NCBI GenBank assembly: GCA_023485645.1
Contig: JAMCZM010000014.1
Span: forward strand, 1-11,531
Origin: Candidatus Martarchaeota archaeon
GTDB taxonomy: Archaea; Micrarchaeota; Micrarchaeia; Micrarchaeales; Micrarchaeaceae
Reading direction: 5' to 3'
Length of the DNA stretch: 11,531 nucleotides
Below, in pieces: positions 6,898 to 11,531 of the stretch. The notes under the pieces are model-generated. The model ran no database searches. It was not told where the DNA came from and saw only the letters and a list, made by a program, of their open reading frames with translations. The translations under genes were made by a program, and so were the position numbers. Within the stretch, counting starts at the first letter, position 1, and each line of letters begins with the position of its first letter.

Positions 6898-7461
6898 ATG
6901 ATAGAGAGAAGCTTAGTTCTTGTAAAGCCAGATGGTGTTTATAGGGCAATAATAGGTAAGGTAATAGATAGATTCGAGACCGCTGGTTTAAAGGTTGTTG
7001 CGCTTAAAATGTTAAAGCCATCAAGCGAATTTGTAGGCAATCACTATGCTGCTGATGATGAATGGTTAAAGGCTGTTGGTACGAAGGCAAAGGCTTCATA
7101 TATGGAGAAAGGCGTAAAGGTGGTTGAGAGCGAGATGGAGATAGGGCATAAGATAAGAATGCAGCTAATAGACTTTCTTGCAAATGAGCCCGTTGTTGCA
7201 ATGGTCGTTGAAGGCAATTGCGCAATTTCAATAATAAGGAAAATTGTAGGTTCTACAGAGCCAAAGACCGCTGATAGCGGCTCTATACGCGGAATGTTTT
7301 CAAATGACTCATATGATCTTGCTGACAAGCAAAATAGGGCAATGAAAAATATTATACATGCTTCAAGCAGCGTATTAGATTCAAAGAAAGAAATTGATGT
7401 ATGGTTTAAAAAGAGTGAAATCCTAGAGTATAAGAGGGCTGATGAATCAATACAATACTAA
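6898..7461 (+). CDS. ndk: Nucleoside diphosphate kinase, long form
   Basis: Transfers the gamma phosphate from ATP to nucleoside diphosphates through a phosphohistidine. All active-site residues can be placed by spacing: K10 in VKPDG, Y50, R114, T120 in GSTEP, R131 in SIRGMF, N151, catalytic H154 in NIIHASSS, S156 and E165. At 187 aa it is longer than the usual 140-155. One insertion of about 35 residues (near 52-88, DDEWLKAVG to GHKIRMQL) precedes PVVAMVVEG, and a 10-residue insertion (near 136-147) separates R131 from N151. These match the long NDK form I associate with DPANN archaea and some CPR bacteria. The C-terminus has an extra tail after WFKKSEI. It stands alone, divergent from infB, which fits a role in nucleotide (GTP) supply. 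Confidence 0.97.
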   Translation: MIERSLVLVKPDGVYRAIIGKVIDRFETAGLKVVALKMLKPSSEFVGNHYAADDEWLKAVGTKAKASYMEKGVKVVESEMEIGHKIRMQLIDFLANEPVVAMVVEGNCAISIIRKIVGSTEPKTADSGSIRGMFSNDSYDLADKQNRAMKNIIHASSSVLDSKKEIDVWFKKSEILEYKRADESIQY

Positions 7462-7486
7462 TTTTGTTTATTATTGATACAAATTT

Positions 7487-7510
7487 AGTTAGTAACATTC
7501 ACAGCTAACT
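7487..7510. terminator. Small inverted repeat downstream of ndk
   Basis: AGTTAG (7487-7492) and CTAACT (7505-7510) can pair with a 12-nt loop, 26 bp after the ndk stop. A TTTTGTTTATT tract directly follows the stop codon and is the more likely archaeal termination signal. The repeat could instead be a regulator site upstream of the surface gene promoter, or chance. Confidence 0.3.
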
Positions 7511-7528
7511 TGTTATAACAGAGATAAA

Positions 7529-7536
7529 TTTATAAT
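7529..7536 (+). promoter_or_regulatory. TATA box for the surface-protein/MinD operon
   Basis: TTTATAAT is a good archaeal TATA element. Transcription about 25 nt downstream would begin near 7557-7560, only a few bases before the GTG at 7563. No Shine-Dalgarno precedes that codon, which fits leaderless or near-leaderless translation. Confidence 0.5.
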
Positions 7537-7562
7537 GTTTTCTTTATAGTATTGTTTATATT

Positions 7563-9632
7563 GTGTATTGCGTGGTATATATAAAAGATTATAAAAAAAT
7601 TCTAGTATCCTTTCTGATAATATCAATTCTGCAGGGTGCATCATTTAGCGCGAGCGTAATCACTGCAAATGTTACTGTTACCTGCCCTTTTAATGTGCTA
7701 CTAAATACAAATTCAACATATATAAAATATTCAAATATTGAATTTAATTATACTGGGGCGTCTCTTGCGTCCTGTAACATAGGCAATCTATCTGGATACA
7801 TAAACGTAAGCTCTTATGGGAATTCTAGCGTGCAGTATACAAAAAAAATAAGTATACTAAATGTAAATAAAACATTCAGCGGTAATATAATAATAAATAG
7901 CTCTTATCTTAGAAACGGTACTGAAATTGCCACGCTCTCATTAAATAATTTTAATACTTATAATACAAGCAAGAAGCAATTTATGTTGGAGAGTCCTGCA
8001 AATATAATAATAACAAATTTTTCTGAGAGTGCAAGCACTTTAAATCCGGGGTCTGCACTTTCATTTACAATTGATATATCTAATATAGGCCAATTGGCAT
8101 CAAATTCAATTACTTTAAATATGTCAATTACGGGAGCATATAACTCAATTAATCTGTATACCGAACCGGCGCTAGCGCCCGGATCAAATGAGACATTAAC
8201 AATAATAGAGCCCTCAAATTTTACTTCTAAATACGGTAATTATAATGTAACGCTAGTGGCATATGCAAATACATCAGGATATTCATTTATTAAGAGCATT
8301 TCAACGAAAAAGTTTTTGAATTATACTATAATTCCAATACAAAATCAAACTTCAAATAAAAAAAGCGCTCCTAGCGTGAATATAACAAGAACAAACGAGT
8401 CGATAGTTCCTATCCCACAACTTGTTTTATCTGATGTACCACTATATATTTCAGTTCAGAATGATTCACTACTTGTAACGCAAATAGGATTTTTAAATCC
8501 TACAAATGTCTCAGAAAACATAACGATTTCAACACAACCAAATTTTGATAACATAGTAAAATTTTCTTCGAATAATATATATCTTAATAAAGGGAGTTTT
8601 CTAAGTGTACAGCTTGTATTTATACCACAATTAAATATGTCTCCAGGAATATATCTAATACCGATAAATATAACAGTACATGCAATTGGCGGCGCAACAT
8701 CAAATCAGCGCGAATTTATTACTTTAAATGTTTATAAAAAAGTAAATAATGTGCCATCAATTTTAAATCAGATAACATTATCAAATAATACTAAAAATGC
8801 ATCAGGGACAATAGCAATATCAGCTCCTTCAAATACTTCATTAGCTAATGTATTATTAGTCACTAAAATACCTCTGTCAATTGTAAAAAACGAGTCGCAG
8901 ATATATGCATATGGTGCTCAGAATAATATAACTATTTCTAATGGATTTTATAATATAAATTGGCATATTAATTATGTAACAAAAGGGAGCAAGGTATATT
9001 TATATTATAATATAGAAGATCCAAAAAATCAACTTTTATTACAAAATTTTCAAAATGTATATGAATCAGAATCTATACAAAAAACCAAAAATACTTTTGA
9101 TTTAATAAAAATAAATATCTCGCCATTTTATACAAATTCTACAAATGTCATATCCTTAACATCCATATATACTGGAACATATAACACTAATATAACATTT
9201 AGTCTAAATGATTATAGTAATGCCCAAATCTTAGATCCCATACAAGTTGTCAATGCATACCCAAATGAGCTTATAACCACTAATTTTCATATTAAAACAA
9301 ATTCAACTGCCGGCACACAAATTTTTAACTTACTCATATTGGGTAATGGAATAAATTATTCAACTTCAATACCAACGGTAATAGTTCAAAAATTAAATAC
9401 TAATAATGTGAGTAACCAATCGAATTTTACTGAAAGAAATAGTACTATCTTGCTGCAGCACCAAATAAATAATTTTTATACAAATTTCGATTTTTATTTA
9501 ATAGCGGGAGGATTTTTATTGTTAACTGTGATATTAATAGTAATGATATATAAATCAAAATCCAAAGCAAAATATAATTCACAGAGAAGCTATGAATTAA
9601 AACGCATAAAAGATCAGATAAAAAGGGAATAG
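7563..9632 (+). CDS. Large exported, membrane-anchored surface glycoprotein (unnamed family)
   Basis: No precise family recognised. The 689-aa product has a basic head (to K12), a hydrophobic signal segment (13-29) with a likely cleavage site near SFSA-S (30), a long Asn/Ser/Thr-rich extracellular part, one membrane helix (about 645-663), and a strongly basic cytoplasmic tail (664-689). The ectodomain looks like stacked beta-sandwiches. Residues about 145-240 resemble CARDB (ADISNIG-like DISNIGQLASNSITLNMSI, then NETLTI and YNVTLVAYA). Residues about 305-390 resemble NEW3-type domains (FLNPTNVSENITI, SPGIYLIPINITV). N-x-S/T sequons are numerous, suggesting heavy glycosylation. C41 and C71 could pair. 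The start is a GTG; a second GTG three codons later is an alternative. The gene ends 5 nt before the MinD-like gene, so the two are co-transcribed. It is probably an envelope or adhesion protein. Confidence 0.82.
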   Translation: MYCVVYIKDYKKILVSFLIISILQGASFSASVITANVTVTCPFNVLLNTNSTYIKYSNIEFNYTGASLASCNIGNLSGYINVSSYGNSSVQYTKKISILNVNKTFSGNIIINSSYLRNGTEIATLSLNNFNTYNTSKKQFMLESPANIIITNFSESASTLNPGSALSFTIDISNIGQLASNSITLNMSITGAYNSINLYTEPALAPGSNETLTIIEPSNFTSKYGNYNVTLVAYANTSGYSFIKSISTKKFLNYTIIPIQNQTSNKKSAPSVNITRTNESIVPIPQLVLSDVPLYISVQNDSLLVTQIGFLNPTNVSENITISTQPNFDNIVKFSSNNIYLNKGSFLSVQLVFIPQLNMSPGIYLIPINITVHAIGGATSNQREFITLNVYKKVNNVPSILNQITLSNNTKNASGTIAISAPSNTSLANVLLVTKIPLSIVKNESQIYAYGAQNNITISNGFYNINWHINYVTKGSKVYLYYNIEDPKNQLLLQNFQNVYESESIQKTKNTFDLIKINISPFYTNSTNVISLTSIYTGTYNTNITFSLNDYSNAQILDPIQVVNAYPNELITTNFHIKTNSTAGTQIFNLLILGNGINYSTSIPTVIVQKLNTNNVSNQSNFTERNSTILLQHQINNFYTNFDFYLIAGGFLLLTVILIVMIYKSKSKAKYNSQRSYELKRIKDQIKRE

Positions 9633-9637
9633 ATAAA

Positions 9638-10417
9638 ATGTCAAGTAATCCTTATTTAATAAAAGTTGCTTCTCAGAAAGGAGGCGTGGGCAAGACTACC
9701 ATATCAGTAAATCTTGCTACTATATTGCAGGAACTTGGCAATAGTGTTCTTCTTATAGATTTTGATGTAGCAAATCCAAGTGTCGGATTTCATTTAGGGA
9801 TAGAGAATCAGAATGTGGGTTTGGATGATGTATTAAAGGGAAAGGTAAGGATTGAAACAGCTACAGTATTGCATGCACCAACTGGGCTAAGAATAATTCC
9901 AGGGAATATCCGAAGTTCCTCCCCCCCACCAACTTCTACGCAGTTGACAAAATTTGTAAATGAACTTAGGCGGACTAATTATAATTTTATAATATTTGAT
10001 ACAGCTCCTGGTTATTTGGTCCCAGAACTAGTTGACGTATCAAATGAGGCAATAATAATAACGACTCCGGAATTAAGTTCGTGTACTAGTTGTATAAGGC
10101 TTGCAAATTCCTATAGAAAGCATAATTTAAAATCTCAACTTGTTATAAATAGGGTTAAAAATAAAAGATATGAATTGCATGTACAAGAGATAGAAGAGAT
10201 GTATGGTTCTAAGGCAGCTGCAGTAATACCTGAGGATGAGGTAGTGCCTGAGAGCATAGCAATGCATGTACCAGCATACTTAAAAGATAAAAAAAGTGCA
10301 TTTTCCAAAGCCATTTTAGAATTATCAAGATTCTACTCTTTGAAAACTCAGGATAATATACGTACAAAAAGTTTTGGTCTTATTGGTTTAATAAAACGAT
10401 TATTAGGCATAAATTAA
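9638..10417 (+). CDS. MinD/ParA-family ATPase with C-terminal membrane-targeting helix
   Basis: A 259-aa deviant-Walker ATPase of the SIMIBI MinD/ParA class; such proteins dimerise on ATP and position cargo on membranes or nucleoids. It shows KGGVGKTT (14-21, with signature K14), the switch I segment LLIDFDVANPSVG (38-50), Walker B FIIFDTAPG (117-125), TTPELSS (142-148) and INRVKN (170-175). The last 15 residues (SFGLIGLIKRLLGIN, 245-259) form a short amphipathic helix like the MinD membrane-targeting tail, so MinD is a better fit than plasmid ParA. No ParB, MinC or MinE gene is near. It begins 5 nt after the surface-protein stop, with AGGG upstream overlapping that gene's end. A run of seven C's at 9921-9927 encodes SPPP, a slippage-prone site. 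C149 and C152 form a CxxC of unknown meaning. Confidence 0.92.
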   Translation: MSSNPYLIKVASQKGGVGKTTISVNLATILQELGNSVLLIDFDVANPSVGFHLGIENQNVGLDDVLKGKVRIETATVLHAPTGLRIIPGNIRSSSPPPTSTQLTKFVNELRRTNYNFIIFDTAPGYLVPELVDVSNEAIIITTPELSSCTSCIRLANSYRKHNLKSQLVINRVKNKRYELHVQEIEEMYGSKAAAVIPEDEVVPESIAMHVPAYLKDKKSAFSKAILELSRFYSLKTQDNIRTKSFGLIGLIKRLLGIN

Positions 10418-10421
10418 TTAG

Positions 10422-10434
10422 TTTAATATAAATA
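10422..10434 (+). promoter_or_regulatory. Possible TATA box for the last gene
   Basis: TTTAATATAAATA lies about 24 nt before the ATG at 10451, so a transcript could begin at or next to the start codon. The 33-nt gap after the MinD-like gene is also short enough for simple read-through. The region is AT-rich throughout, so the match is weak. Confidence 0.35.
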
Positions 10435-10450
10435 AAATATAATGGTATAG

Positions 10451-11531
10451 ATGAAAAAAAATTACATTGTGTTAACGATTCTAATACTATCATTATTATT
10501 GATGGGTGAATTAACAAGTGCTACAACTAGTCAATATAATATAACAAATACGGTAAATTACAATTCAATAAATAATACTTCGAATTCTATTATACTAAAT
10601 ACTACAGTGAAAAGTGCATATACTCAAAATAATATAGGGCTTGGTAATATAACTATTTTTGAGCGTGGCTTACCTGACGGATTCGAATGGAATGTAATTT
10701 TAAATAATACAATCACATTAAATGCAACTGCTCCGAATGCAATTGTAGCGTTAAAAACGGGCAATTACCTATTATTTGTACCACAATTAAAATATCTTAA
10801 TTCTATTTATATACCAAACGTAAATAGCATAAATGATAATGGTATAAATGAGGCCAACATCTCTTATAAAATGTTTTTGGATACTAATTTTTTTGAGCAA
10901 GGCCTTCCAAATAACAGTTTATGGTATTTAACTTATTCAAATATAACAAAATTTACGAACACAAACACAATCACGTTTAATGTAACTGCCGGGAATTATT
11001 TATTTTTAGTTCCTAATGTATTAATTGGAAATGTCATTTATGTCGCGCAAATTAATAAAAGTTATGTGCCATCAGGTGCTAATGTAACTATACAATTTAA
11101 TGAGTCTAACCCTGTTTATAATAATAGTAATATAGTGTTAACTAATTCAACATTAAATAAAAATAATTTTTATAATAATTATAGTAGTATGCAAGGAAGT
11201 TCAAAAACTACACAACCTCAAAATTTTTCAGTTTACAATGCCTCTAAATCAAATAAAAATTTTATACAAAAATCACTACAATTTTATAATATAACAAATG
11301 GGTCGTTGCTTGATCTTAATTTAAGCATGCAAAATTATACATTAGAAAATCAATCATGGGTTAATAACCTTATATCTATAAATTCACAAAAAATAAAAGC
11401 TTTAAAAAATTACATACTATCCAAACACCAAAGTATAAATGAGATAAATAAGACATTTTCAATTAATTATGGTCTGTTAAAACAAAATAATAGGATTGTA
11501 CAAGCAGGTAAAAATTTGAATTTTATATTGT
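10451..11531 (+). CDS. Exported Asn-rich protein with tandem FxExGLP domains, 3' truncated
   Basis: An open frame of 360 codons with no stop before the window edge. The N-terminus MKKNYIVLTILILSLLLMGE followed by LTSATT is a clear signal peptide (cleavage near 23-26). Two domains follow, 78 residues apart: FERGLPDGFEW (70-80) with GNYLLFVP (104-111), and FEQGLPNNSLW (148-158) with GNYLFLVP (181-188). This F-x-E-x-GLP...W ... GxYxFxVP pattern is a beta domain repeated in many surface proteins of Thermoplasmata and ARMAN-type archaea. After about 220 the chain becomes very rich in Asn, Ser and Thr with many sequons, then a mostly polar, probably helical stretch from about 285 on. It is downstream of the MinD-like gene and may share its operon. 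The function is unknown; a surface or secreted glycoprotein is likely, and a membrane anchor may lie beyond the edge. Confidence 0.78.
   Translation, partial: MKKNYIVLTILILSLLLMGELTSATTSQYNITNTVNYNSINNTSNSIILNTTVKSAYTQNNIGLGNITIFERGLPDGFEWNVILNNTITLNATAPNAIVALKTGNYLLFVPQLKYLNSIYIPNVNSINDNGINEANISYKMFLDTNFFEQGLPNNSLWYLTYSNITKFTNTNTITFNVTAGNYLFLVPNVLIGNVIYVAQINKSYVPSGANVTIQFNESNPVYNNSNIVLTNSTLNKNNFYNNYSSMQGSSKTTQPQNFSVYNASKSNKNFIQKSLQFYNITNGSLLDLNLSMQNYTLENQSWVNNLISINSQKIKALKNYILSKHQSINEINKTFSINYGLLKQNNRIVQAGKNLNFIL
10646..10822 (+). repeat. FxExGLP domain, copy 1
   Basis: Protein-level repeat, residues 66-124 of the last gene: NITIFERGLPDGFEWNVIL, then a Thr/Ala-rich strand, GNYLLFVP and an IYIP strand. 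Copy 2 follows 78 residues later. The DNA copies have diverged, so this is an old duplication, not a recent one. Confidence 0.7.
10880..11053 (+). repeat. FxExGLP domain, copy 2
   Basis: Residues 144-201 of the last gene: DTNFFEQGLPNNSLWYLTY, TFNVTAGNYLFLVP and a VIYVAQI strand in place of the IYIP of copy 1. The GLP, W, GNY and VP positions align with copy 1. Confidence 0.7.

Noticed and set aside
7462..7562. tRNA or small RNA in the gap before the surface gene
   Set aside because: No tRNA arms or T-loop consensus; the region is AT-rich with one weak 6-bp stem and a TATA box.
8000..9600. DNA-level tandem repeats in the large surface gene
   Set aside because: The repeated look comes from Asn/Thr/Ser/Ile codons; I found no aligned nucleotide repeat unit.

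Overview
The window reads as chromosomal sequence from an archaeon, most probably a small-genome DPANN lineage of the Micrarchaeota/Parvarchaeota (ARMAN) type. The evidence is archaeal information-processing genes (RNA polymerase Rpo4/F, DUF655, aIF5B), an A/V-type ATPase subunit I, a class III prepilin with an EYLMTYSWALLI-type signal, TATA-box promoters with very short leaders, a GGTG-type Shine-Dalgarno element, and FxExGLPxGxxW surface domains. The phylum assignment is an inference; the domain Archaea is secure. Base composition is AT-rich: sampled housekeeping lines are near 40% G+C, while the two large exported-protein genes fall to about 22-25%.

Layout. (1) 1-126 is an exact reverse complement of 640-765 and replaces the true 5' end of the first gene, which looks like a fold-back chimera at a contig end. 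(2) About 126-1823 (+) is the rest of V-type ATPase subunit I. (3) 1937-3321 (-) holds a MoxR AAA+ ATPase followed by a small class III signal-peptide (pilin-like) protein, in one transcription unit. (4) 3442-5040 (+) is a tight operon, rpoF - DUF655 - GNAT acetyltransferase. (5) 5049-6821 (-) is aIF5B (infB), convergent with the GNAT gene (8-nt gap) and divergent from ndk over a 76-bp AT-rich promoter region. (6) 6898-7461 (+) is a long-form nucleoside diphosphate kinase. (7) 7563 to the end (+) is a surface module: a 689-aa exported, sequon-rich, membrane-anchored protein; a MinD/ParA-family ATPase 5 nt downstream, with a C-terminal amphipathic helix; and the start of a second exported Asn-rich protein with two tandem FxExGLP domains, running off the right edge.

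How the genes fit together. The left two thirds are core energy, transcription and translation genes in mostly conventional archaeal arrangements. The rpoF-DUF655 pair is a known conserved archaeal neighbourhood. The right third is the most unusual part: a cytoplasmic positioning-type ATPase with a probable membrane-targeting helix lies between two cell-surface proteins. This suggests, but does not prove, spatial control of a surface structure.

No stretch of more than 300 bases lacks a gene; the longest intergenic gap is about 113 bp (1824-1936). I saw no tRNA, rRNA, CRISPR array, transposase or replication origin.
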